A stretch of DNA of 37,362 nucleotides from Alphaproteobacteria bacterium (GTDB lineage: Bacteria; Pseudomonadota; Alphaproteobacteria; Rhodobacterales; Rhodobacteraceae), in assembly GCA_009908505.1 (NCBI GenBank), contig JAAAPD010000048.1:1-37362 (forward strand), written 5' to 3'. Below are positions 20,453-29,518 of the stretch, one piece after another (position 1 is the stretch's first letter; each line of letters opens with the position of its first letter). The notes under the pieces were generated by a model. It was not told where the DNA came from and did no database searches. It saw nothing but the letters and a program-made list of their open reading frames with translations. Both the position numbers and the translations under genes were made by a program.

Positions 20453-22739
20453 TCCTCGCCTCGTGCAGCATCTGCCAGACCCGGTGCGGGGTAAAGGGCA
20501 TGTCGGCGCGGGCAACTCCGCGGGTGGCCAGCGCATCGAGCACCGCGTTGGCGGTGGCCGCCATGGACCCGACCGTGCCCGCCTCGCCGCAGCCCTTCAT
20601 CCCCATGGGATTGTAGAGCGAGGGCGTGGATTCGGTCTCGAAGGCGAACATGGGCACATCATCGGCGCGCGGCATGGCGTAGTCCATGAACGTCGCCGTG
20701 ATCAGCTGGCCGGTCTCGTCGTAATGGGTGTGTTCAGTCAGGGCCTGGCCGACCCCCTGCACCACGCCGCCATGGACCTGGCCCTCGGCCAGCATCGGGT
20801 TGATCAGGTTGCCGAAATCGTCAACGACGGTGTAGCGGTCCAGCGTGACCTTGCCGGTGTCCGGGTCGATCTCGACCTCTGCGACATGGGCGCCGTTCGG
20901 GAAGGACCGGTTTTCCAGCTTGGTCGTTCGTGAATGGCTAAGCAGGTCCTCGCGACCGTCGGCACGGGCCATTTCGGCCACGTCAAGAAGGGTCGGCGTC
21001 AGGTTCGAGCCAGGGATGCGGAACCGTTCGTCGTCAAAGGTGATCTCCCCGGCCTCGGCGCCTTCCTTGTCGGCCAGGTAAGCGGCGAAGGTCTCGGTGA
21101 TGGTTTCTACCGCGGCCAGTGTCGCGGTGTTCTGAACGGTCACCGACCGCGATCCGCCGGTGCCGCCACCCTTGGCGATCAGGTCGCTGTCGCCCTGGAC
21201 CACGGTGATCCGGTCGGCAGGGATGCCGGTCTGGTCGGCCAGGAACTGGGCAAAGACGGTTTCGTGCCCCTGCCCGTTCGACTGCGTGCCCACGAAAATC
21301 GACACCGTGCCATCCGCGTTGAAATCGACCCGCGTGGTTTCCTCGGGATCGCCGAGGATGCTTTCGATGTAATAACACAGCCCGATGCCGCGCAGCTTGC
21401 CCGCCGCCTCGGAGGCGTCACGCCGGGCGGCGAAGCCCGCACGGTCGGCCTCCTGCTCGACCCGGGCCAGCACGCGGGCGAAATCGCCCACGTCATAGGG
21501 CTGACCGGTGGCCGAGGTATAGGGAAAGCTGTCGGCGGTAATGAAATTGCGGCGATGCAGCTCCCAAGGGTCAACCCCCAAATCGCGGGCGGCGTAATCC
21601 ATCGCGCGCTCCAGCACATAGATCGCCTCGGGGCGGCCGGCCCCGCGATAGGCATCCACGGGCGCGGTATTGGTATAGAGGCCGCGGCACCGCATGTGGA
21701 ACGCTTGGAAATCGTAGACACCGGGCGCGACCTTGGAAAACAGCTCGGTCTGGATGGGCTGGGCGAACTGGGAATTGTAGGCCCCGAGATTGGCCAGGGT
21801 GTCCAGCTTGTAGCCGATCAACCGGTGATCGGCGTCGAAGGCCAGCGTTGCCGTGGTGGTCAGGTCGCGGCCCGCATTGTCGGTTAGCATCGCCTCGGTC
21901 CGCTCGGACATCCAGCGCACGGGACGGTTCAGTGCCCGTGCCGCATGGGCGACGACGAAGGTTTCGGGATAGTCCATCCCCTTCATGCCGAACCCGCCGC
22001 CGGTATCAGGGTTGGTCACGCGGAGATCTTCGGGCGCCATGTCCAGGTGCCGCGCCAGGCTTTCCTTGGGCCCCCAGACCCCCTGCCCGTTCACCGCGAC
22101 ATGCAGCCGGCCATTGCCTTCTGGTTCGGCATAGGTGCCTCGGGGTTCCATGGAATTGACGATGACCCGGTTGTCGCCGATCTCGTAGGTCAGGACACGG
22201 GCGGCCTTGTCCAGCGCGGCCTCGACCGCGTCGGCGTCGCCCAGCGTGAAGTCGAAGGCCAGGTTGTCCGGCGCTTCTTCATGCAGGTCCGGCCCGCCGG
22301 TTCGCAGGCCCAGGTGCACGTCCAGATCCTCGAAATCCAGCGCGATCATCTCGGCGGCGTCCTTGGCCTGTTGCAGGGTGTCGGCGACGACCATGGCAAT
22401 CGGCTCACCCACATGGCGCACGCGGTCGCGCGCAAGCAGGGGGCGTTCGGGGCGCGCGCCCCTGCTGCCATCGGCGTTGCGCACAGCGGTGGACTTCATG
22501 GCGACGGTCATGCCCGCCGCCTCCAGATCGGCCAGGGTCAGCACCATGTGCACGCCCTCGGCCTGCTGCGCCTCGGCCACGTCCAGTTCGGTGATCCGGG
22601 CATGGGCCACGGGCGAGCGCAGGAAAAAGGCCCGCAGCGCGCCCTTTGCGGGGATGTCATCCACGTAGCGGCCATGGCCGGTCAGGAACCGCTGATCCTC
22701 GACCCGCTTGACCGGTTGAGATTTGCCGAATTTTTCCAT
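20439..22739 (-). CDS. Xanthine dehydrogenase-family molybdopterin-binding subunit (CoxL-like)
   Basis: A 766-residue large subunit of the xanthine oxidase / aerobic CO dehydrogenase family. It carries the N-terminal domain (VKRVEDQRFLTGHGRYVDDI), GGGFGMKG for molybdopterin cytosine dinucleotide, AYRGAGRPE at 363-371, SNGQGHET, GGTGGSRSV, and the catalytic glutamate E719 in GCGEAGTVGS. The loop AYRGAGRPE lacks the AYRCSFR cysteine that defines true (form I) CO dehydrogenase, so it is a form II or aldehyde/purine-type enzyme of unknown substrate. Such enzymes need FAD and [2Fe-2S] subunits; neither is next to it here. The ATG at 22739 gives the conserved N-terminus. It overlaps the DUF2235 gene and is divergent from valS. 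Confidence 0.92.
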   Translation of the reverse strand: MEKFGKSQPVKRVEDQRFLTGHGRYVDDIPAKGALRAFFLRSPVAHARITELDVAEAQQAEGVHMVLTLADLEAAGMTVAMKSTAVRNADGSRGARPERPLLARDRVRHVGEPIAMVVADTLQQAKDAAEMIALDFEDLDVHLGLRTGGPDLHEEAPDNLAFDFTLGDADAVEAALDKAARVLTYEIGDNRVIVNSMEPRGTYAEPEGNGRLHVAVNGQGVWGPKESLARHLDMAPEDLRVTNPDTGGGFGMKGMDYPETFVVAHAARALNRPVRWMSERTEAMLTDNAGRDLTTTATLAFDADHRLIGYKLDTLANLGAYNSQFAQPIQTELFSKVAPGVYDFQAFHMRCRGLYTNTAPVDAYRGAGRPEAIYVLERAMDYAARDLGVDPWELHRRNFITADSFPYTSATGQPYDVGDFARVLARVEQEADRAGFAARRDASEAAGKLRGIGLCYYIESILGDPEETTRVDFNADGTVSIFVGTQSNGQGHETVFAQFLADQTGIPADRITVVQGDSDLIAKGGGTGGSRSVTVQNTATLAAVETITETFAAYLADKEGAEAGEITFDDERFRIPGSNLTPTLLDVAEMARADGREDLLSHSRTTKLENRSFPNGAHVAEVEIDPDTGKVTLDRYTVVDDFGNLINPMLAEGQVHGGVVQGVGQALTEHTHYDETGQLITATFMDYAMPRADDVPMFAFETESTPSLYNPMGMKGCGEAGTVGSMAATANAVLDALATRGVARADMPFTPHRVWQMLHEARNAAA

Positions 22740-22916
22740 GATCGCCTCGATTGATTGCCGGTGCGACCCTAGCGGCTCGGCGGGCGTTGTCCACCCCGGC
22801 CCCAGCGCGCGCATCAGGGGAACAGGCCCCCGCTCGGGCCCTGTGCGCGCACCGCGATTGGGCACACTTGCCGCACCGAACCGTTGATCTGGCCTTGCCA
22901 TATTTGCCCACCCTCT

Positions 22917-22956
22917 TTTCGCCGCCTCCCGGTCGGGTTAGAGGGGGGCGGCGAAA
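22917..22956 (+). promoter_or_regulatory. Long hairpin in the valS leader
   Basis: A 14-bp stem (22917-22930 with 22943-22956) with one U:G wobble and a 12-base loop ends 3 bases before the AAGGAACG ribosome binding site of valS. The wobble is only tolerated in plus-strand RNA. No U-tract follows, so it is not a simple terminator; control of ribosome access or a transcription pause are alternatives. Confidence 0.6.
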
Positions 22957-22973
22957 TTCAAGGAACGCATGTC

Positions 22974-25900
22974 ATGGCCATGGAAAAGACCTTCAACGCC
23001 CAAGAGGCGGAACCGCGCATCTACAAGGCTTGGGAAGACAGCGGCGCCTTCAGGGCCGGTGCCAATGCAAGGCGCGACGAAACCTTTTCCATCATGATTC
23101 CGCCACCCAACGTGACCGGCGCGCTGCACCTGGGCCATGCGTTCAACAACACGTTGCAGGATATCCTGATCCGCTGGCACCGAATGCGTGGCTTCGACAC
23201 GCTGTGGCAGCCCGGACAGGACCATGCCGGCATCGCCACGCAGTTGCAGGTCGAGAAAAAGCTCAAGACCGAAAGCAACCTGCGCCGCACCGACCTGAGC
23301 CGCGAGGAGTTCCTGGCCAAGGTCTGGGAGTGGAAGGACCAGTACGGCGGCCAGATCATCGACCAGCTCAAGCGGCTGGGCGCCTCCTGCGACTGGTCGC
23401 GCAATGCCTTCACCATGTCCGGCGCCCCCGGCGCGCCCGCGGGCAACGAGGGCAATTTCCACGACGCCGTCATCAAGGTCTTCGTGGACATGCACCAGAA
23501 GGGCCTGATCTATCGCGGCAAGCGGTTGGTCAACTGGGACCCGCATTTCGAAACGGCCATCTCCGACCTCGAGGTCGAGAATATCGAGGTCGACGGCCAT
23601 ATGTGGCATTTCAAATACCCGCTGGCAGGGGGCGAGATCTATGAATACATCGAGCGCGACGCGGACGGCACCGTCACCCTGCGCGAAACCCGCGACTACA
23701 TCTCGATCGCGACGACGCGCCCCGAAACCATGCTGGGCGACGGCGCGGTTGCCGTCCATCCGTCCGATGACCGTTACGCTCCCATCGTGGGCAAGCTGTG
23801 CGAGATCCCGGTTGGTCCGAAAGAACACCGCCGCCTGATCCCGATCATCACCGACGACTACCCGGACCCCGATTTCGGGTCCGGCGCGGTCAAGATCACC
23901 GGCGCGCATGATTTCAACGACTACGAGGTCGCCAAGCGCGGCGGCATCCCGATGTATCGCCTGATGGATACCAAGGGCCACATGCGCAACGACGGAGCGG
24001 CCTATGCCGACGAGGCTTCCAAGGCGCAGGACTTCGCCGGCGGCGCGGCGTTCACGCTGCAACAGGTCGACGCGATCAACCTCGTGCCCGAGGATTACCG
24101 CGGGCTGGACCGGTTCGAGGCCCGCAAGCGTGTCGTCGCCGATATCGACGCCGAGGGCCTTATGATCGAGGTCGAGGACAAGAAGATCATGCAGCCCTTC
24201 GGGGACCGCTCGAAGGTCGTGATCGAACCGATGCTGACCGACCAGTGGTTCGTGGATGCCGAAAAGGTCGTCGGCCCGGCGCTGGAGGCCGTCCGCGAAG
24301 GCCGCACCGAGATCATGCCCGACAGCGGCAAGAAGACCTATTTCCACTGGCTCGAGAATATCGAACCGTGGTGCATTTCCCGCCAGCTGTGGTGGGGTCA
24401 CCAGATCCCGGTCTGGTATGGGCTGAACCTGGGCGTCGATGACGACCTGAATGCCAGCGGCGAGCTGGACGAGGTGCAATTGCTTGAGCTTCTGACCGAG
24501 GGCGGTATGCTGCACCGTCAGGAGGTCAGCCATTGCGCCTTCAGCTTCGACGAAGTCATCCCCCTGTTCGAGAAGGACAATATCGACGTTCCCAACCCGA
24601 TCAGCCATGCCCGCGTGATCGAGGTCGCCGACAAGCACGAGGCGATGCACAGCTTTGCCGCCGCGCTGGCCGAATACAACGTGACCCAGGACCTGACGAA
24701 ACTGGTCTACCCGGTCTGGCGCGACCCGGACGTGCTGGATACCTGGTTCTCCTCCGGTCTCTGGCCCATCGGCACGCTGGGCTGGCCTGAAAAGACCGAG
24801 GAATATGCCAAGTATTTCCCCACCGACGTGTTGATCACGGGCCAGGACATCCTGTTCTTCTGGGTCGCGCGTATGATGATGATGCAACAGGCCGTGGTCG
24901 GGCAGGACCCGTTCCACACGGTCTACCTGCACGGGCTGGTGCGCGACGCCAAGGGCAAGAAGATGTCCAAGACCACCGGCAACGTCATCGACCCTCTGGA
25001 AATCATCGACGAATACGGTGCCGATGCGTTGCGCTTCACCAACACGGCCATAGCGGCCATCGGCGGCGTGCTGAAACTGTCCGAAGAGCGCATCAAGGGC
25101 TATCGCAATTTCGGCACCAAGCTGTGGAATGCCTGCCGCTTCGCCGAGATGAACGGCGCGACCGGCAGCGACGGTACGATCCCGCAGCCCAGCGCGACGG
25201 TGAACACATGGATCATCGGTGAAACCGCGCGGGTGCGCGAAGAGGTGGACGCGGCCTTTGGCGCCTACCGCTTCAACGAGGCCGCCTCGGCGCTCTATCA
25301 CTTCGTGTGGAACGTGGTCTGTGACTGGTATGTGGAATTCTCCAAGCCGCTCCTGCTGGACGGGACTGCGGCGCAGAAATCCGAAACCCAGGCCACGATG
25401 GCCTGGGTGATGGACCAATGCCTGATCCTGCTGCACCCGATCATGCCCTTCATCACCGAAGAGCTCTGGGGCACGCTTGGCGACCGGGACAAGATGCTGG
25501 TCCATGCCGATTGGCCGGAATACGGCACCGATCTGGTGGACGAAGAGGCCGAACGCGAAATGCGCTGGGTGATTTCCTTTATCGAGGGCGTGCGTTCGGC
25601 GCGGGCCCAGATGAACGTCCCGGTGGGCCTATACGTCCCCGTGCTGGCGCTCGAGGCGGACGACGCCGCCCGCAGGGCCTGGGCCAACAACGAGACCCTG
25701 ATCAAGCGCATGGCCCGGATCGAAAGCCTGGAGGATGCCACCGAAGCGCCCAAAGGCTCCCTGTCCGTCACCGCCCATGGCGCGAATTTCGCGCTGCCGC
25801 TGGCCGATATCATCGACGTCGAGGCCGAAAAGGCCCGCATCGCCAAGGTCATGGGCAAGCTGGAAAAGGAAATCGGGGGCCTGTTGGGGCGCCTGAACAA

Positions 25901-26024
25901 CCCCAAATTCGTCGAAAGCGCGCCCGAAGAGGTCGTCGAGGAAGCCCGCGAGAATCTGGCCCTGCGGCAAGAGGAGATGGCCCAGCTTCACGCCGCCATG
26001 GCGCGGCTGGAAGAAATCGACTGA
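22974..26024 (+). CDS. valS: Valyl-tRNA synthetase
   Basis: A 1016-residue class Ia synthetase that charges tRNA-Val. The HIGH-type motif is HLGH at 52-55 ([15 protein letters not shown]), and the KMSKS-type motif is KMSKT at 663-667 ([14 protein letters not shown]). The editing domain that clears Thr-tRNA lies between ([28 protein letters not shown]). The [17 protein letters not shown] and [10 protein letters not shown] segments are typical. An anticodon-binding domain and a C-terminal coiled coil (last 70 residues, [23 protein letters not shown] in part) complete it, so it is full length. Two starts, 22974 and 22980, are possible; 22974 follows AAGGAACG. In many alphaproteobacteria valS lies near tolC and popZ; here it is about 8 kb from them. 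Confidence 0.98.
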   Translation: MAMEKTFNAQEAEPRIYKAWEDSGAFRAGANARRDETFSIMIPPPNVTGALHLGHAFNNTLQDILIRWHRMRGFDTLWQPGQDHAGIATQLQVEKKLKTESNLRRTDLSREEFLAKVWEWKDQYGGQIIDQLKRLGASCDWSRNAFTMSGAPGAPAGNEGNFHDAVIKVFVDMHQKGLIYRGKRLVNWDPHFETAISDLEVENIEVDGHMWHFKYPLAGGEIYEYIERDADGTVTLRETRDYISIATTRPETMLGDGAVAVHPSDDRYAPIVGKLCEIPVGPKEHRRLIPIITDDYPDPDFGSGAVKITGAHDFNDYEVAKRGGIPMYRLMDTKGHMRNDGAAYADEASKAQDFAGGAAFTLQQVDAINLVPEDYRGLDRFEARKRVVADIDAEGLMIEVEDKKIMQPFGDRSKVVIEPMLTDQWFVDAEKVVGPALEAVREGRTEIMPDSGKKTYFHWLENIEPWCISRQLWWGHQIPVWYGLNLGVDDDLNASGELDEVQLLELLTEGGMLHRQEVSHCAFSFDEVIPLFEKDNIDVPNPISHARVIEVADKHEAMHSFAAALAEYNVTQDLTKLVYPVWRDPDVLDTWFSSGLWPIGTLGWPEKTEEYAKYFPTDVLITGQDILFFWVARMMMMQQAVVGQDPFHTVYLHGLVRDAKGKKMSKTTGNVIDPLEIIDEYGADALRFTNTAIAAIGGVLKLSEERIKGYRNFGTKLWNACRFAEMNGATGSDGTIPQPSATVNTWIIGETARVREEVDAAFGAYRFNEAASALYHFVWNVVCDWYVEFSKPLLLDGTAAQKSETQATMAWVMDQCLILLHPIMPFITEELWGTLGDRDKMLVHADWPEYGTDLVDEEAEREMRWVISFIEGVRSARAQMNVPVGLYVPVLALEADDAARRAWANNETLIKRMARIESLEDATEAPKGSLSVTAHGANFALPLADIIDVEAEKARIAKVMGKLEKEIGGLLGRLNNPKFVESAPEEVVEEARENLALRQEEMAQLHAAMARLEEID

Positions 26025-26109
26025 CCCGGGTCGCCTTGACCGGGATGCAGGATCGGCTGCCGCGACGGGCGTGATGGACAAACGTCGGAATGCGGGCCAC
26101 TCTGGGGCC

Positions 26110-27222
26110 ATGTCACACGATCCGCGCCTGACCCCGTTCGTCCAAAGCCTACCCCGCAGCGTGCCTTTCGTCGGCCCCGAGGCGCATGAACGCGATCGCG
26201 GCCGTCCGTTCAGGGCACGGCTGGGCGCCAATGAGAGCGTTTTCGGCCCGTCGCCACAGGCGGTGACGGCCATGCAGGAGGCCGCGCAGGAGGTCTGGAA
26301 ATACGGCGATTCCGAGAGCTTCGATCTGCGCCGCGAACTGGCCGCACTGCATGACATTGCGATGGAAAACATCGTCGTCGGCGCGGGGATCGACGGTCTT
26401 CTGGGCTCGCTGGTGCGGCTGTGCGTGCCGCGGGGCGCGCCGGTCGTCACGTCCGACGGCGCCTATCCGACCTTCAACTACCATGTGAACGGTTATGGCG
26501 GGGTACTGCACAAGGTCGCCTATACCGCCGACCACGAAGACCCCGAACACCTGATCGCCAGGGCGGGCGAGGTCGGGGCGCGGCTGATCTACTTGTCCAA
26601 TCCCGACAACCCGATGGGCACCTGGCATGACGCGGCCACCCTGCAGCGGATGATCGAGGCCGTGCCAGAGGGCTGCCTGCTGGTGCTGGACGAAGCCTAT
26701 CTGGAATTCGCTCCCATGGGCACGGCCCCGCCGATCGATCCGCTGGACCCCCGGGTGATCCGCATGCGGACCTTTTCCAAGGCCCATGGCATGGCAGGGG
26801 CGCGGGTCGGCTACGCCATCGGCGATGCTGCGCTGATCTCGGCCTTCAACCTGGTGCGCAACCATTTCGGCATGAGCCGGATTAGCCAGGCGGGGGCCTT
26901 GGCCGCCTTGCAGGATGCCGACTGGCTGACTCATGTCCAGGCCCAGGTCGCCACCGCCCGCGACCGCATCCATGCCATCGCAACCGACAACGACCTGACT
27001 TCGCTGCCCTCGGCGGCCAGTTTCGTGGCCGTCGATTGCGGCGCCGACGGAACCTTCGCCAAGGCGGTCCTTGACGGCCTGCTGGAGCGGGATGTTTTCG
27101 TGCGCATGCCCTTCGTCGCCCCCCAGGATCGCTGCATCCGCATCAGCGCCGGGCGGCCCGAAGACCTGGACCTGCTGGCCGAGGCGCTGCCCGGCGCGCT
27201 GGCGGATGCGAAAAAGCTTTAG
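26110..27222 (+). CDS. PLP-dependent aminotransferase, HisC-like
   Basis: A 370-residue class I/II fold-type I aminotransferase. The opening RPFRARLGANESVFGPSP and the pattern YGDSESFDLRRELAA resemble histidinol-phosphate aminotransferase. LIYLSNPDNPMGTWH is the conserved NPDNP-G loop, LLVLDEAYLEFAP supplies the PLP-contacting Asp and Tyr, and K224 in TFSKAHGMAGARVGY is the PLP lysine. CIRISAGRPEDLDLL is the usual C-terminal arginine segment. Substrate is uncertain: HisC or a relative using another amino acid or phosphoamino acid, as no his gene is near. It follows valS by 85 bases. The ATG at 26110 has only a weak ribosome binding site; an in-frame start at 26071 is possible. Confidence 0.85.
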   Translation: MSHDPRLTPFVQSLPRSVPFVGPEAHERDRGRPFRARLGANESVFGPSPQAVTAMQEAAQEVWKYGDSESFDLRRELAALHDIAMENIVVGAGIDGLLGSLVRLCVPRGAPVVTSDGAYPTFNYHVNGYGGVLHKVAYTADHEDPEHLIARAGEVGARLIYLSNPDNPMGTWHDAATLQRMIEAVPEGCLLVLDEAYLEFAPMGTAPPIDPLDPRVIRMRTFSKAHGMAGARVGYAIGDAALISAFNLVRNHFGMSRISQAGALAALQDADWLTHVQAQVATARDRIHAIATDNDLTSLPSAASFVAVDCGADGTFAKAVLDGLLERDVFVRMPFVAPQDRCIRISAGRPEDLDLLAEALPGALADAKKL

Positions 27223-27228
27223 GTGATT

Positions 27229-27266
27229 TTTCAGGAAACCGCGCTAGACATCCTGAAAGGCTAGCG
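27229..27266 (+). promoter_or_regulatory. Two interlocked inverted repeats before a small membrane protein gene
   Basis: TTTCAGG (27229-27235) pairs with CCTGAAA (27252-27258), and CGCTAG (27242-27247) pairs with CTAGCG (27261-27266). The order A-B-A'-B' is that of an H-type pseudoknot, placed directly before the GGAG ribosome binding site (about 27269-27272). The last connecting loop is only 2 bases, which would strain a pseudoknot; two alternating hairpins or two protein sites are alternatives. Confidence 0.5.
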
Positions 27267-27278
27267 TCGGAGATCGCC

Positions 27279-27479
27279 ATGTATCACTATCCCCGCCGGG
27301 TCGAAAACTACACCGTGCCGTTCCTGTGGATGGTTGGTGTGATCCTTTTCATGTCCTTCTGGACCATCGCCTCGCTGCTCGGGTTCTTCTGGGTGATGCT
27401 GACCGCCGCCGCATGCGACCTGGGCCTGCGGCTGCTCAGGGCGTGGCTGATGGCGCGCCGCCGGGTAAGTTCCGACTGA
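27279..27479 (+). CDS. Small membrane protein, 66 residues
   Basis: A short protein with a basic N-terminus (MYHYPRRVENYTVP), one long or two short membrane segments (FLWMVGVILFMSFWTIASLL and GFFWVMLTAAACDLGL) and a basic C-terminal tail (RLLRAWLMARRRVSSD). I do not recognise the family. The strong hydrophobic pattern, GGAG ribosome binding site and structured leader support it as real. It may be a bitopic or hairpin protein with both ends in the cytoplasm. It lies 56 bases after the HisC-like gene and is convergent with the class V aminotransferase gene, 12 bases apart. Confidence 0.65.
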   Translation: MYHYPRRVENYTVPFLWMVGVILFMSFWTIASLLGFFWVMLTAAACDLGLRLLRAWLMARRRVSSD

Positions 27480-27491
27480 GGCGGCAGAAAC

Positions 27492-28679
27492 CTAGCGGAC
27501 CGACAGGTCCGCCAGTAGACCCGCGGCAGCGGCCACCCCGCCCGATGCGTGGGGGATGTCCAGCGCGGCCATCGCCGCCTCGATCGTGGCCAACACTCCA
27601 AGGACCATATGCGCGTTCACATGCCCCATATGGCCGATACGGAAATAGGCGCTGGCCGGGTCCCGGCCCAGCCCGATGCCCAGCGTCACACCGGCCTTGT
27701 GTTCGACCCAGTCGCGCAGGGCATCGGCCTGCCCCGGCTCCAACACCACCGAGGTGATCGCCCGCGACCGCGCCGCCGGGTCCGGCACGTTCACCCGAAG
27801 CGGACCGTCCTGTCCCCAGGTCTCGCAGGCCGCCCAAATTGCACTGGCCAGGCCATCATGACGGGCCCAGACGGCCTCCAGCCCCTCTTCAAGGATCATG
27901 TCGAGCGCCTCGCGCAGGGCGAACAGGTGATGGGTGGGGGCGGTGCCGTCGAAATATTTCCAATAGGCATCGGGGTCCACGCGCGGGCGCCAATCCCAAT
28001 AGCGGCTGACCCGGGCCAGCCTGCCACGCCGCGCGTCGGCCTTGTCGTTGAACCAGACGAATCCCAGTCCCGGCGGCGTCATCAACCCCTTCTGACTGGC
28101 CGCGATCGTGACATCGGCCCCACTGGCATCCATGGCGTAGCGATCGCAGCCCAGTGACGCGATGCCATCCACCATCAGCAGCGCATCATGCCCCGCCGCG
28201 TCCATCGCCGCGCGCACGGCGCCGACGTCATTCAGAACCCCGGTCGAGGTGTCGACCAGCACCATCAGCACCGCCTTGATCCGGCCCTTTTCATCGGCCC
28301 GCAACGCGGCCTCGACCCGGTCGGGATCGACTGCGGCGCTTTCGCCGAAATCCAGAACCTCGACCGCGACGCCGAGGCCCTCGGCCATTTCGCCCCAGCC
28401 CTTGCAGAAGACCCCGGTGGCCAGGACCAGCACCCCGTCGCCCTCGGCCACGACATTGGCAAGCGCCGCCTCCCATGTGCCATGGCCGTTGGCGATGTAG
28501 ATCGCAGCATGGCCGGTCGTTCCGGCAATGAACTTGAGGTCCGGGATCAACGAATGGGTCAGGTCATGCAACGCGCCGGTATAGATATTCGGCGCAGGGC
28601 GCTGCATCGCCCGCAGCACCCGGTCGGGCATGACAGATGGCCCCGGGATCGCCAGATAAGGCAAACCATTTGCAAACAT
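27492..28679 (-). CDS. Class V aminotransferase, serine/alanine-glyoxylate aminotransferase-like
   Basis: A 395-residue fold-type I PLP enzyme of the alanine-glyoxylate / serine-glyoxylate aminotransferase group. Evidence is the opening PGPSVMPDRVLRAM, the glycine-rich ANGHGTWEAALAN (PLP phosphate site), LVDTSTGVLNDV, MVDGIASLGCD with the PLP-contacting Asp, and K197 in ASQKGLMTPPG, the PLP lysine. YRIGHMGHVN-like residues near the C-terminus (YFRIGHMGHVN) are typical. It could serve the serine cycle or photorespiratory-type glyoxylate metabolism; the exact donor is uncertain. The start at 28679 follows AAGGGG at 28686-28691, and a TATAGT -10-like box (minus strand) lies at 28701-28706, though no good -35 matches it. 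Confidence 0.88.
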   Translation of the reverse strand: MFANGLPYLAIPGPSVMPDRVLRAMQRPAPNIYTGALHDLTHSLIPDLKFIAGTTGHAAIYIANGHGTWEAALANVVAEGDGVLVLATGVFCKGWGEMAEGLGVAVEVLDFGESAAVDPDRVEAALRADEKGRIKAVLMVLVDTSTGVLNDVGAVRAAMDAAGHDALLMVDGIASLGCDRYAMDASGADVTIAASQKGLMTPPGLGFVWFNDKADARRGRLARVSRYWDWRPRVDPDAYWKYFDGTAPTHHLFALREALDMILEEGLEAVWARHDGLASAIWAACETWGQDGPLRVNVPDPAARSRAITSVVLEPGQADALRDWVEHKAGVTLGIGLGRDPASAYFRIGHMGHVNAHMVLGVLATIEAAMAALDIPHASGGVAAAAGLLADLSVR

Positions 28680-28831
28680 CGGATTTCCCCTTATCTGAAC
28701 ACTATACCGGGCGAGATTACGCCGCGCCCGCCTGGCGTCAATCGGGGACAGGCGCCGGCCGCCCCTTTTCGTGCGCCCGAAATCCGCGTAAACCCCGGCA
28801 AGCTATGTGCATCGAAAGGCCACAACCGCCG

Positions 28832-29518
28832 ATGATTTTGAGAGTGTTCGACAGGATCCACCGCTGGGAGCGGGGCCTGCACAAGCGCATGGGAAAGGAT
28901 ATTTCCACACCGCGTGCCCGGCGCGAGGCGTGGTGGCATTTCCAGCTGCTCGACCACGCGATCCTGCGGCAATTGTGGACCAACCTTGACGAGATCGCGC
29001 CGGGGGTCTACCGGTCCAACCAGCCCGATGCCAAGCGCCTGCGGCGCCATGCGTCGCACGGTATCAAGACCGTACTGAACCTGCGGGGCATCTCGGACCA
29101 TTCCCCCTACCTCTTCGAGAAAGAGGCCTGCGACGCCCTTGGCCTGATCCTGGTCGACCTCAAGATGGAGGCCCGCAAGGCCCCCAAGCGCGACACGCTT
29201 CTGACGCTCATCGACCTGTTCGCGACGCTTGAGAAGCCATTGCTTGTGCATTGCAAGTCCGGGGCCGACCGTGCCGGACTGGCCAGCGCCATCTATCTGC
29301 TGACCCAGGAGGGCGCGGATATCGCCACGGCCAAGCGCATGCTGTCGCTGCGCTACGTGCATCTTCGGCACTCCGCGACCGGGATCCTAGATCATCTTCT
29401 GGACGCCTTCGACGCCCGACAGTCCGAAGGCCCGATCGGCTTCCGTGACTGGGTCGAGACCGAATATGACCCGGCGGCCCTGACCGCAGAATTCGCCGCA
29501 CGAAAGGCCAGGGCATGA
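28832..29518 (+). CDS. Tyrosine phosphatase-like (dual-specificity fold) protein
   Basis: A 228-residue cytosolic phosphatase of the Cys-dependent superfamily. The P-loop HCKSGADRAG has nucleophile C141 and R147 (Cx5R), and the general acid is probably an Asp in the VLNLRGISDHSPYLFEKE region. The start of the domain, IAPGVYRSNQPDAKRL, is typical of Siw14/DSP-like proteins. The N-terminal 45 residues are basic and helical (RIHRWERGLHKRMGKDI). The ABC exporter gene overlaps its stop by ATGA, so the two are translationally coupled; a role in envelope lipid or inositol-phosphate metabolism is inferred only from that. The start is uncertain: 28832 was preferred, and 28805 is in frame. Confidence 0.8.
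   Translation: MILRVFDRIHRWERGLHKRMGKDISTPRARREAWWHFQLLDHAILRQLWTNLDEIAPGVYRSNQPDAKRLRRHASHGIKTVLNLRGISDHSPYLFEKEACDALGLILVDLKMEARKAPKRDTLLTLIDLFATLEKPLLVHCKSGADRAGLASAIYLLTQEGADIATAKRMLSLRYVHLRHSATGILDHLLDAFDARQSEGPIGFRDWVETEYDPAALTAEFAARKARA

Noticed and set aside
22938..25505. Long open frame (855 codons) on the minus strand opposite valS
   Set aside because: It lies wholly antisense to a clear valyl-tRNA synthetase and its translation has no recognisable domain, being rich in Asp, Val, Gly and His as expected of a shadow frame.
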